Of a DNA stretch of 64,000 nucleotides, positions 1 to 9,905 are shown piece by piece. Origin of the DNA: Neostapfia colusana. Its lineage: Eukaryota > Streptophyta > Magnoliopsida > Poales > Poaceae. The stretch's first letter is position 1, and each line of letters starts with the position of its first letter. The notes beneath the pieces are model-generated. The model worked only from the letters and a program-made list of their open reading frames with translations, was not told the origin of the DNA and searched no databases. The DNA is taken from assembly GCA_030760725.1 (NCBI GenBank), contig JASWHV010000012.1:35929652-35993651 (forward strand). The letters are read 5' to 3'. The position numbers were made by a program, and so were the translations under genes.

Positions 1-1207
1 GAGCAAGAATCCTTCATCGGACTTCGAAGCAAACTTCGAGGCCCTTGGCTTCTTGTTCAGAATAAAACATTTGCAACCAAAAACTTTGAAATAGGACACA
101 TTAGGCTTTTTACCCGTGAGAAGCTCATATGGAGTTTTCTTCAGTAGTCGATGAAGGTACAACCGATTTGTGGCATGACAAGCGGTGTTCACTGCTTCTA
201 CCCAAAATCGGTCTGAAGTCTTGTATTCATCTAACATTGTTCTCACCATTTCGATCAATGTTCTGTTCTTCCTTTCGGCCACCCCGTTCTGTTGAGCAGA
301 ATAGGGTGCCGAGAATTCATGCTTTATACCTTCTTCATTGAGATATTCTTCAACTTGGGTGTTCTTGAATTCTGTCCCATTGTCACTTCTGATATTCTTT
401 ACGGTTGATGAGAATTCATTTTGAGCTCTTTTCAAGAACTTCTTGAGGGTTCCCTGAGTTTCTGATTTATCATACAAGAAAAATACCCAGGTAAATCTTG
501 AAAAATCATCAACAATTACTAAACCGTATTTGTTACCGCCGATGCTGATGTACGCAATTGGACCAAAGAGATCCATGTGGAGAAGTTCCAGTGGTCTAGC
601 GGTGGTCATCACATTCTTGGCGGGGTGTGGTGCTCCAACTTGTTTTCCTGCTTGACAAGCGCTGCATGGCCTGTCTTTTTCAAAAACCACATCCTTAAGA
701 CCACGGATGTGACCACCTTTTAGAAGTTTCTGCAGATTTCTCATTCCAACATGGGCTAGCCGTCTATGCCACAACCATTCCATGTTGGTCTTAGCAACCA
801 AGCAAGTGTTGAGTTCGGCTTTATCTTTGTTGAAGTCAACAAGATAAAGCTTTCCCTTCAACAATCCCTTGAATGCAATCGAGCCATCGCTTCTTCTAAA
901 GACGGTCACACCCTCATTAGTGAATAAACAGTTGTAACCTTTGTCGCATAGTTGAGATATTGATAAAAGGTTATAATCTAGAGAGTCTACATGTAAAACA
1001 TTAGATAAGGTGTGTTGAGAGGATATTTCAATGTTACCACTACCAAGGACCTTTCCTTGGCTGTTGTCTCCAAAGTATATACCTTCACTTGGATCCTTGT
1101 TGCACTCGTATTCCACAAACATACCTCTCTCTCCGGTCATATGATTTGTGCATCCGCTATCTAGTACCCACTTAGATCCACCGGAGGAGTAAGCCTGCAG
1201 AATAGAA
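1..1207 (-). CDS. pol: S1 pol, protease and integrase (partial)
   Basis: The minus strand is open from about 1235 down to the window edge with no stop codon seen. Protease comes first, with the aspartic motif DSG at 1153-1161 followed by CTNHMTG. A GAG-pre-integrase zinc-binding segment follows (HRRLAHVG ... CSACQAGKQ). The integrase core has its catalytic triad intact: Asp in DLFGP (571-573), Asp in RSDNGTEF (382-384) and Glu in GVAERKNR (274-276). The frame is offset by one base from gag, whose TAA stop lies at 1208-1210. The gag stop and the C run at about 1214-1218 mark the phase change, either a one-base insertion or a programmed shift. RT and RNase H would lie beyond position 1. This is one of the best preserved coding stretches in the window. 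Confidence 0.88.
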
Positions 1208-3478
1208 TTATTTCTGGGTTTTAGGTACCCAAGCTTGCTTGGGTCCTCTCAGGTTAGTCACAAGAGTTTTGGGCACCCACACACAAGTTTTTAAGTTCTT
1301 GTGGCGTGGCCCTGTATATTTAGCAATGACTTTTCCATACTTGTTTTTCATGAGAGCATAAGAAGCATCAAATGTATGGAACAGTGTTTGTAGCTCAGAT
1401 TCATGTGATTTTTCTTTAACAAAAATGATTCTATTCTTAGCATGATTAGGAGTAGACATGTGTCCGTTCCTGTCAAAGCCAAGACCATCTTTGACATTGG
1501 GAGGTCTAGTGATCATATATGCACTTCGTGCATATTTGATCTTCTCCTTATCAAAGATGCCGTTTTGAGAAGAATGCATGTCATGAGAGGTTGAAGCATT
1601 AGAAATTACATTCTTCTTGCTAGAGCAAGTGCAGGTTCTTATTGTTGTCGAGCTCATATCTTTAGAGGAATAGCTCTTGGAGGAAGAGGAGTCACTTTGT
1701 TTGAGCGACTCAACTTGCACCTCAAGGATTTTGTTAACTTTTGACAAGTTGGCAAGTTCTTGCTTGATTGCAATGTGCGAGTCCTCTAACTTTGAGTAAG
1801 TTTCCTTACTCAAGGCTATCTCTAACTCAAGTGACTCATTCTTCTCTCTTTCAAGCTCAAGAAGCTTTTCAACTTCTTGATATCTCTTCCTCTCACGGAT
1901 GAGCATATCTTCTTGTCGGTTGACAAGTTCTTCCTTTTCAAAGATTTCGTTCGACAACATTTCCATTTTCTTTAAAGCAATTTTACTTAGCCCTCTAAAT
2001 AATTCTTCATTATCACTAGGGCTATCAAAGTCATCAATGGAGGAATTTAGTATAGGAGGAGTAAGTCTAACCTTTTTCTTGCCTTCCTTAGCCATAAGAC
2101 AAGTGTGGTTGTTCATGTCCCGTCCTCCCATGTTCGGAAAGAGTGTGGCTCTCATAGTTGGTTTCTTGACTGCGATAGTGGCCATCTCTTCTTCTTCATC
2201 GGAGGAGGACTCGTCGTTTGAGTCCCACTCCTTCCCAATGTGAGCTTGATGGGCTTGTCTTCTTTTTCTGAAAATTTTCTTTTCTTGAGATCTTGTTTCC
2301 TTCTTCTTTTTGTTTTCTTCATAAGTATAGTCCACCATGAAGTGACCATACTCTCCGCAGTTGTAGCAAGTACGTCGAGCCTTGGATTTTCCTTTATCCT
2401 TGATTTTGCCTTCATGTGAATTGTTGCCGTGTCTTCTCTTCATCATGCGTTTGAACTTTTTGATGAAGAGTACCATTTCTTCGTCATCAAGATCGGTGCT
2501 TTCGTCGCTTGTATCTCCATCGTCTTGGTCTTCACGAGTTTCTTTGAGTTTGGGTCTGCACGTTGCTTTGAGAGCAACTTCTTTCTTTTTAGAAGAGGTG
2601 AGCTCGGCTAAGTCTTTGACGTATTGAGCCTCTTTCTCCATCATTTCATGATTTATGATCTTTCCCAATAACTCACCGGGAGTCATTTTGTGAAACCCGG
2701 GGCTTTCTCTAATCATTGAGCAAAGTGTCACGTTTCTTGGCATGAAGGCTCTTATCATCCTTTTGACTACCTCGTGATCAGTCCATTTCTTACTTCCATA
2801 GGCACGGATTTTGTTGATGAGTGCTTTCATCCGGTTGTACATGTCTTGAGGTGATTCGCCTTCTTCAATAGCAAATCTCCCCAACTCTCCTTCAAGCATT
2901 TTGATCTTGGCTTCACGAGCTGACCTATTTCCTTCGTGAGCTGTCTTGAGGGTATCCCATATTTCTTTTGCACTTTCTAACCCATCGATCTTGGTGAATT
3001 CCTCTCTACTTAGTGATGATGTGATCACGGCGACGGCTTGTGCGTTTCTTTGAATCTCCTGTTCTTGTTCTGGGGTGAGTTCATCATCCGTGTCCGGAAT
3101 ATCGATGCCTGTGCAAACAATGTGCCACAGACTAGGGTTCAGGGATATCAGATGCATCTTCATGTTATACTTCCACATGGTGTAGTCACTTCCGTCAAAC
3201 TGTGGGGGCCTTTCCATAGGAATAGAGAGATAATGATTATTTGAATTGAGACGGTTGTAGTTGTAAGGATACCGGGAGTAGTCATGATGACCACTCCCTA
3301 TCGTCTTTTCTTCCTCTTTTCCTTTTTGTGCCAGCAGTTTCTTTCTCAGGAGTGCTTTTAGCTGCCTCACTTCTTCATCGTCATGTGGACTTTCTTTCAG
3401 CACATCGAAGGCTTTGGCTTCTTGCTCCTCATCGTTGTTGCTCGTCTTCGGGATATCGTTGTTTTTCTCAGAGACCAT
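1208..3478 (-). CDS. gag: S1 Gag polyprotein
   Basis: A 756-residue frame starts 38 bases downstream of the PBS, where gag is expected. The N-terminal half holds the Copia gag (UBN2-like) region beginning near RPPQFDGSDYTMWKYNM, and ends in a basic stretch. A zinc knuckle follows (2327-2370, CYNCGEYGHFMVDY); its last metal ligand is Tyr (codon 2327-2329) instead of Cys. Next come acidic Ser/Glu-rich stretches and a long heptad-rich segment near residues 480-640 (ELVNRQEDML ... LEVQVESLKQ), likely a coiled coil. Large coiled-coil gags are characteristic of Sireviruses. Gag forms the cytoplasmic particle that packages element RNA. The frame is otherwise intact but closes just before the protease frame. 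Loss of the fourth zinc ligand would be expected to weaken RNA binding. Confidence 0.88.
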   Translation of the reverse strand: MVSEKNNDIPKTSNNDEEQEAKAFDVLKESPHDDEEVRQLKALLRKKLLAQKGKEEEKTIGSGHHDYSRYPYNYNRLNSNNHYLSIPMERPPQFDGSDYTMWKYNMKMHLISLNPSLWHIVCTGIDIPDTDDELTPEQEQEIQRNAQAVAVITSSLSREEFTKIDGLESAKEIWDTLKTAHEGNRSAREAKIKMLEGELGRFAIEEGESPQDMYNRMKALINKIRAYGSKKWTDHEVVKRMIRAFMPRNVTLCSMIRESPGFHKMTPGELLGKIINHEMMEKEAQYVKDLAELTSSKKKEVALKATCRPKLKETREDQDDGDTSDESTDLDDEEMVLFIKKFKRMMKRRHGNNSHEGKIKDKGKSKARRTCYNCGEYGHFMVDYTYEENKKKKETRSQEKKIFRKRRQAHQAHIGKEWDSNDESSSDEEEEMATIAVKKPTMRATLFPNMGGRDMNNHTCLMAKEGKKKVRLTPPILNSSIDDFDSPSDNEELFRGLSKIALKKMEMLSNEIFEKEELVNRQEDMLIRERKRYQEVEKLLELEREKNESLELEIALSKETYSKLEDSHIAIKQELANLSKVNKILEVQVESLKQSDSSSSKSYSSKDMSSTTIRTCTCSSKKNVISNASTSHDMHSSQNGIFDKEKIKYARSAYMITRPPNVKDGLGFDRNGHMSTPNHAKNRIIFVKEKSHESELQTLFHTFDASYALMKNKYGKVIAKYTGPRHKNLKTCVWVPKTLVTNLRGPKQAWVPKTQK

Positions 3479-3516
3479 TGATCTCTCCGAGATATGAGTC
3501 TCGTTGATGGAGAACT

Positions 3517-3530
3517 TGGCTCTGATACCA
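3517..3530 (-). promoter_or_regulatory. S1 primer-binding site (tRNA-iMet)
   Basis: The minus strand reads TGGTATCAGAGCCA, 14 bases complementary to the 3' end of plant initiator tRNA-Met, two bases inside the LTR edge. It primes minus-strand DNA synthesis. Confidence 0.92.
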
Positions 3531-4289
3531 ATTGAATGTGGCCTAGAGGGGGGGGGGGGGGTGAATAGGCCTTTAAAGATTCCTGCACACTTAATAAAGT
3601 TATCAGAAACTTGACTGACCGGACTAGTCCGGTTGTGTGGGCGGACTAGTCCGGTGTGCTGAATTATTTGAGTTAATTAAGTGTGTCTCATAAATTTAAT
3701 TTCTCAGCAGCGGAATGAGAACAACAGTTTTTATAAATTAAATTTATTGTATGGATGCACGTGCAAACTTATAAGGAACTCAAACGATGACTAGCAAACT
3801 AGTGATCTAATGTATCAAAATGTAAAACAAATGAGAGACAAGAGACACGAATTTTTACCTAGGTTCGATCTCACCAAGAGATCTACGTCCTCGTTGAGGA
3901 AGCTCACACAGAGCCGGGTTCCCAACCCTTTCCCTCTTCAAGTCACCACACAGGCCGACTTGACTTCACTATCAAGTGTAATCACCGTGTTTATGGGGCA
4001 ACCTCACACGTTGAGGGCTCCCACAAGAATTACAATGAGAAGTTGATCAAATACACTCAAAAAGATTACAATGCAGAATATGAGTGTAGAGAGATCGAAC
4101 CCCAAGAGCTCACAGCGAAGGAACGACGATCTCCCAATCCCAAATCCAAGTATTTTATTGATCTTCACCTTTTTGCACCTTAGATGTGTGGGAAGACGTG
4201 TTTTTGGGCTCTTGGGACAGGTGGCGGCGCTAGGGTTTCAGTTTTTGACAGTATAAGTCGTGTCACACCTGGGAAAAGACGAAGGACCT

Positions 4290-4300
4290 CTTTTTATAGG
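4290..4300 (-). promoter_or_regulatory. S1 LTR TATA box
   Basis: The minus strand reads CCTATAAAAAGAGG, a strong plant TATA element inside the LTR. Transcription would start about 30 bases further left (near 4260) and run toward gag. The palindrome array lies immediately upstream. Confidence 0.7.
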
Positions 4301-4333
4301 CTTTCCCAAAAAGTTACCGTTGTTAAACCTACT

Positions 4334-4677
4334 ACCGGACTAGTCCGGTATATGATCGGACGTGTCCGGTCTACTTCCAGTGGGTTAACCGGACTAGTCA
4401 GGTCCACAAACCGGACTTGTCCGGTGCTATGTGAAATGGGGTTTCAGAAACTTCAGCGGACTAGTCCTGTCGCTTGAATGGACTAGTCCGCAGTCCTCTA
4501 AAGAGGACAACAGAGACATGATCGGACTAGTCCGGTCTAGAACCGGACTTGTCCGGTTGCATTCCAGTGAGCTGACCGGACTAGTCCTGTTCACAAGGCG
4601 GACTAGTCCGGTGCACTATGTTTGCGTCTTTCAGAAAGTTAAATGGACTAGTCCGGTCCATGAACGGACTAGTCCGG
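4334..4677. repeat. Array of 12 palindromic CCGGACTAGTCCGG-type units
   Basis: Units start at 4334, 4357, 4388, 4410, 4456, 4479, 4522, 4542, 4575, 4598, 4644 and 4663. Each is a full or nearly full inverted repeat of CCGGAC around ACTAGT, or a variant centre (ACTTGT, ACGTGT). They come in pairs about 22 bases apart, with pairs recurring every 53-69 bases. Another pair lies at 3618-3655. Sirevirus LTRs are known to carry clustered palindromes of this kind; the pairing and the position just upstream of the TATA box are seen here. Confidence 0.93.
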
Positions 4678-4965
4678 TTTTCAGTGGATTTTAGTTGATT
4701 TTTAAACCCCTTACCCTTACGCAAAGTCATGAGCTATTGGGATGTGTCTCTCTCACACACAACCTATACATTTATATCTACTTTGCTCCTCTAAATTCCA
4801 CTAACGTCTTCCTTTCCGGGCACCACTCTATTTTTCACCTTTTTGTGTGTGCCGAGCCAGTTCACTTTGTTTATCCTGCAATCATCTTAATAGTTTCATT
4901 AGGATCTCATATGTTTGTCATCAATTAGCCAAAACCCACAAGGGATATCCTAGATGCACTTACAC

Positions 4966-7370
4966 TTTGGTCTCACAAATGCTCCAGCCCACTTCATGTA
5001 TCTCATGAATTCGGTGTTCATGCCGGAGCTGGACAAGTTCGTGGTAGTGTTCATCGACGATATCTTGGTTTACTCCAAGACAGAAGCCGAACATGCCGAA
5101 CACTTGCGGGTCGTTCTTCAATGATTACGAGACCACAAGCTCTACGCCAAGTTCAGCAAATGCGAGTTTTGGATCAGCCAAGTGCCATTCTTGGGACATA
5201 TCATCTCGCAGAAGGCATTGCGGTTGACCCAAGAAAAATAGAGCAAGTGCTGAAATGGAAAGCTCCCACTTCAGTTCATGAAGTCAGAAGCTTCCTCGGG
5301 TTAGCGGGATACTATCGGAGATTTATTCCAAGTTTCTCCAAGCTCGCCAAGCCGATGACGGAGTTGCTGAAGAAAGGGATGAAATATGTTTGGAACACGG
5401 CGTGTGAAGGAGTATTCCAAACATTGGTGAAGCGTCTCACCACAGCCCCGGTCTTAGCTCAGCCGGATACAACAAAGCCCTTCGACATGTATTGTGACGC
5501 GCCCGGTATTGGGCTTGGCTGCGTGTTGACGCAGAAAGGACGTGTGGTCGCCTATGGCTCACGCCAACTTCGGAACCATGAGCAGCACTATCCCACTCAT
5601 GACCTTGAGCTTGCTGCAGTGGTTTTGGCGCTGAAAATGTGGAGGCACTATCTCCTGGGGAATTTGGTGCATCTCTACACCGACCACAAGAGCTTGAAAT
5701 ACATTTTCACCTAGAAGGAGCTGAATATGAGGCAAAGGAGGTGGTTAGAGCTGATCAAAGATTATGAGATTGAGATCCATTACCACCCTGGCAAGGCGAA
5801 TGTGGTTGCCGACGCGCTAAGTCGGAAATCACATGTCCATCACCTCACCATTACACCGGTGGAGGAGGAAGAGCCAAGTTTATACTTGGTTCCTTATGGA
5901 TTGCTGTACAACCTTGCCCTCATCCCTACCATCAGGGAGGACATCATTGCAGCTCAGAAGACAGATAAAGGCATGGCACATCTCCGGAGACGGATAGACA
6001 ACAGGGAAATCAAATGTTTCCGGAAGGATGATGAGGGGACGCTGTGGTTCAATGACCGCATAGTCGTACCCCGGGATATGGAGTTGAGAAAGAAGATCCT
6101 CGGTGAAGCTCACTTGTCCAAGTACTCCATTCATCCAGGCAGCAACAAAATGTACCAAGATTTGAAAAAGAAATTTTGGTGGACACGGATGAAGCGGGAG
6201 GTAGCTAAGTACGTATCCGAGTGCGATACGTGCCGACGAGTGAAAGCTGATCACATGAAGAAATCAGGGCTGCTGCAACCCCTGAAGATCCCGGCATGGA
6301 AATGGGAAGATGTGAGCATGGATTTCATTGTGGGATTGCCCCTAACAGCCAATAAGCATGATTCCATATGGGTGATCGTTGACCGACTGACCAAGTCAGC
6401 TCACTTCATTCCCGTGCATACACATTTCCATGCCAACCGATATGCGGAGTTATACATTGCCAGGATTCTATGTTTGCATGGCGTACCCAAGACCATAGTC
6501 TCAGATCGAGGTGCATTGTTTGTATCTCGCTTTTGGGAGCAGTTACATGCTGCTTTGGGTACTAAACTGATTAGAAGCTCCTCTTACCACCCTCAGACAG
6601 ATGGGCAGACAAAGAGGGTGAATCAAGTATTAGAAGACATGTTGAGAGCATGTGCCATCCACCGTGGTAGGAACTGGGATGATCACCTACCATTGGCGGA
6701 ATTCTCGTACAACAATGGCTATCAGGCGAGTATCGAGATGGCACCCTACGAAGCTCTCTACGGTCGTAAATGCCGCACCCCATTAAACTGGTGCGAGTCC
6801 GGTGAAAGGGTCACATTCGGAGTTGATGTGGTGAACGACGCCGAAGAGCGCGTTCGGACAATTCAAGCCAATTTGAAGGCCGCTCAATCCCGGCAGAAGA
6901 GCTACGCTGATAAGCGGCGTAGACCGTTGCACTTCGACGTCGGTGAATACGTGTACGTCTGCGTGTCTCCGATGAAGGGCGTGCACCGGTTCGGCGTCAA
7001 GGGAAAGCTCGCTCCCCGTTTCATTGGACCCTATGCTATCACCGAGAAGTGCGGACCAGCAGCGTATCGATTGGAGTTACCGGCATCTCTTGCTGGTGTC
7101 CATGATGTTTTTCATGTTTCGCAACTGCGAAAATGTTTGAAGCATACGGCTGCTGTTCCTACCGAAGACATCGGCGAGCTGAAACCGGATTTAACATATG
7201 ATGAGTATCCGGTGGAAATTCTTGATGAGAAAGCCCGAACCACGCGTAACAGAACGTTGTGGTTCTACAAGATCCTCTGGAGTAACCATACCATGGAAGA
7301 AGCGACGTGGGAGAGCGAGGAATTCCTTCGCTCAAATTACCCGGAGTTCATGGCTTCTCAACACGGGTAA
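4966..7370 (+). pseudogene. pol: Gypsy A pol: RT (C-terminal), RNase H, integrase, chromodomain
   Basis: RT begins at LTNAPAHFM, with the catalytic FIDD motif at 5050-5061. RNase H follows (DMYCDAPGIG ... THDLELAAVVLAL ... YTDHKSLKYIF). Integrase has its zinc-binding region, the core Asp residues at 6321-6323 (SMDFIVG) and 6504-6506 (VSDRG), and a chromodomain near 7200-7360. Breaks are visible: TGA at 5122-5124, a one-base deletion near 5208-5213 relative to Gypsy B, TAG at 5712-5714, and the catalytic Glu of the DD35E triad changed to Lys (6612-6614). The frame from 5727 to 7370 is otherwise open for 547 codons. The TAA stop overlaps a GGTAAGT splice-donor-like sequence. Confidence 0.92.
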
Positions 7371-7424
7371 GTCCCTACTACATCGCTATCTCTTCTTTTG
7401 TAATCTCGGGACGAGATTCTTTTA

Positions 7425-7436
7425 AGGGGGGAGGAA
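7425..7436 (+). promoter_or_regulatory. Gypsy A polypurine tract
   Basis: AAGGGGGGAGGAA directly precedes TGTAAGGGCC, the start of the 3' LTR. It primes plus-strand DNA synthesis. Confidence 0.88.
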
Positions 7437-7695
7437 TGTAAGGGCCTCAGTTTTGGCACACATTTGAAGTGTTCATCACCACACCACACACCTCATTTGA
7501 GGAAAGATGATGAACACAAATGAAGAGCATGTAACCACCATTAACATGCTCATTAGAGAACAAACTCACATATTGCAAAAGTGGTATTTCCCACATGTGA
7601 TATAGGTGGGCTGGACTTATGAAAACTCCTACACATTGCTAAGGATGTCCATGCCAAGTTTCACCCAAATTCAAAACCTTTTTGAGGTCATTTTG

Positions 7696-7705
7696 GGTAT
7701 AGATA
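7696..7705 (+). promoter_or_regulatory. Gypsy A LTR TATA-like element
   Basis: GGTATAGATAGAAAGAGGG lies at the position equivalent to GGTATAAATAGAAAGAGGG in LTR D. One base departs from a good TATA box. It puts the transcription start about 290 bases into the LTR, upstream of blocks X and Y. Confidence 0.5.
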
Positions 7706-9827
7706 GAAAGAGGGCAGTTTGAAACCACATTCAAATTCAAACTGTTTTGTCCCATGAATTTAAAAGTGGGAGGCATATTTTTATTCAGCACATTTTTGTG
7801 AGCTCACACACCAATTTTCACTCCATTTGGTGTTGATCTTGACATGAGCTAAGTGGGACGAATTAAAACTTTATTTGAATTCAAAACTGAACTTGTGCTG
7901 AAATTCACTCAAACCGAACCCAATTTGAATTCTATTCAATTCAAATGGCTCAGGGGTGAATAATTTGAATCACCAGGGGTATTATGGGGCTCACTGTTTA
8001 CAACAGTGATTAGGAGTAAATTTCAGTGGTTAAAACCCCGGGCGGGACCCACATGTCATAGAGGGAAGAAGGAGAAACTTGCACCCAAAGTCAGAAATTC
8101 CGCCGAGCAGCTGTCGGCTGTGCCACCGAGCAGCTACCGGCGCCACCAGCTGCTTCCCTCTCCGCGCGTTGGCGCCCAGGGCGGCTGGCTCACGCCCCCA
8201 CGCGACCGGCACCGCCTCAGCCGAGGAGGAGTCAGCCGGCTTTATCTTCTCGCGGGCAAACCCGAGCAGCGGCATTGTTTCTCGCCGCAGCTCTCTGCTT
8301 AATCGGGAAAACCAGCAAAACCATCTCCTCCTTCGTCCCTGAGCTGCTAGACAGCCACCTGAGCTTGCACTCCACCTCTCCAACGCCAGAAACCTCGAGC
8401 TCCGACCTCCTTTGCCCAAAGACGATCGCCACCGCAGCGTTCCACAGGCGTTTTCACGGTCCAGCGAGAGAGGCAACAGGAGCGCGCGACCACTGTGCTG
8501 CTCTCCTCCAAGTTTGGAAGCCAACCGTGAAGAATCCGCAGAGAATTTCCAGTTTTTGCTCCGGCGACCGTAAACCGAGCTTCCGGTACGGTTTCTTTAA
8601 ATTCTCGCTCTATGATCTTTCGGAGGTGCCGCCATCCCTGAACCCTTTTGACACCTTGTCGAGCTTCCTAGAGGTACACTGATGCTTTAGGGCCGTTTTT
8701 TCGAGGTGTTGGCGGGTTTAGAAACCATGGTCGACGGTGTCGAACCTCAACCGAGGCCGCGGCACGTTGCCGAGCTATTTCCGGTCACCCCCAGCCCGAC
8801 CTGTCGCCCCCGACGTGTTCCTCGATGTCGACAACCCCCTGGCGACGAGTTTCAGACCATGGGAGGTCTGGCAGCGGCGAGCCGGCGAGCCCCGAGTCTG
8901 CTCCGGCGAGGTCGGCGGCGCGGGCGCGAGAGAACGGCGGGAGGAAGACGAAGCCGTCTGGCCCACGTGTCAGCGGCTGAAGAATTTAAATCGGGATCGG
9001 GTGTGGCCAGGGATCGGCTGTGCGGGCGCGCAAATACCCTGTGAGCTCCGGTGTGCCGGACACCTCCGCGCTCGACACGTGTCCCTGCGGGCCCCGAGAG
9101 TTTAAACTTTTCCCCCGATTTTCAGAATTGTTCCAAACTTCAAATCCTCATAACTTTGACTAGAAAGCTCCAAATCGGGTGAACCAAATTTTGTTGGATT
9201 CAGCTCTCGGAGCACTTTCCAGCAATACCAAATTCAGCTCATGAAAGTGAATAGTTTCCCAGAATTAAATCCCTAAATTTTAAACTGTTAGGAATTTTAT
9301 CTGGAGAACTACGTTATGAAAAATTCTGAAATTTGGCTGAAAGGTTCATTGGAAAATCCCTGAATCCCAGTAAAGTTTTCAGACTCATCCAAGTTCATTT
9401 AGTTACCCTAATTGGGTGATTAAGGGAACTGCCCAGAGAAAATAGAAAAATGTACAGAAACATTTTTCAGATTTTCTCCAATCTTAATTAGGACATAACT
9501 TTCTGTAGAACTCTTCAAATGACATGAAACCAACTCCATTAGAACCATCCTAAATTCTAGTTTCCAGAAAGTAATGGTGGGAGCCATGAAAAACCCTGGA
9601 ATTACTTAGAGGCTCAATTATTGACCAAAGAGGCTTTTATTTGTACAAGGTTCAATTGAACTTTGTTTCAAATAAAACTTGGTCACAACTCTGGTTAGGA
9701 CCCTACAAATCCACCATAAAAATCTCAGAACCCAAAGGGGAGGGCTAGCTAGAGTTATTAGCAATTATGTATTTAAGTTCACACATTTGCATTTAAATTT
9801 ACATGTAGTATTGTATTCAACGTGTAG

Positions 9828-9905
9828 CCATTGAAGAAGAGACCCCGGAAGTGCTGGATTTCCTTCTTCCGGACGAAGAACTAACTAGTGACCAGCAGCA
9901 ACAAG
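9828..9905 (+). other. Putative LTR exon X (Gypsy A copy)
   Basis: A 78-nt block follows GTGTAG and encodes an acidic peptide (IEEETPEVLDFLLPDEEL then DQQQQ), ending in phase 1. The donor position here reads GAAACC, not a usable donor; related copies have GTAAGC or GCAAGC. Homologous blocks of 78 or 81 nt occur in LTRs B, C, D and F with the frame kept open. It would join block Y at 10930 in frame. I do not recognise the peptide. Confidence 0.5.

Larger units (their letters stand above)
1..4964 (-). mobile_element. S1: Sirevirus-type Copia retrotransposon, 5' portion
   Basis: Read on the minus strand the order is 5' LTR (3533-4964), PBS (3517-3530), gag (1208-3478), then protease and integrase (1-1207), running off the window edge; RT, RNase H and the 3' LTR lie outside. 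Protease-integrase before RT is the Copia order. The long gag with a coiled coil and the CCGGACTAGTCCGG-type palindromes in the LTR are typical of the Sirevirus (SIRE/Maximus) lineage. The element sits inside the RT coding region of Gypsy A, whose reading frame resumes at 4966; the flanking bases CTTTG (4965-4969) would be one copy of its target duplication, the other being off-window. Confidence 0.9.
3533..4964 (-). repeat. S1 5' LTR (about 1.43 kb)
   Basis: The LTR is bounded by TG...CA on both strands (plus-strand TGAATGTGG at 3533, CTTACA at 4964), adjoins the PBS, and ends where the Gypsy A RT frame resumes. It contains a 14-base G run (3548-3561), a paired palindrome at 3618-3655, a larger palindrome array at 4334-4677 and a TATA box at 4291-4300. 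Nothing in it looks coding; small ORFs here are low-complexity shadows. Confidence 0.88.

Noticed and set aside
8006..9105. Several overlapping ORFs of 60-164 codons on both strands in the GC-rich block of LTR A
   Set aside because: They are Arg/Pro/Ala-rich, overlap in many frames, and are not conserved in the equivalent blocks of LTRs B, D and F; GC-rich sequence lacks stops by chance. The block may still contain the first exon of the X-Y unit, but I could not identify it.
7350..9905. Direct splice of Gypsy pol (donor at the stop codon) to LTR block X
   Set aside because: The donor is in phase 2 while X is entered in phase 1; the fused frame hits a stop within a few codons.
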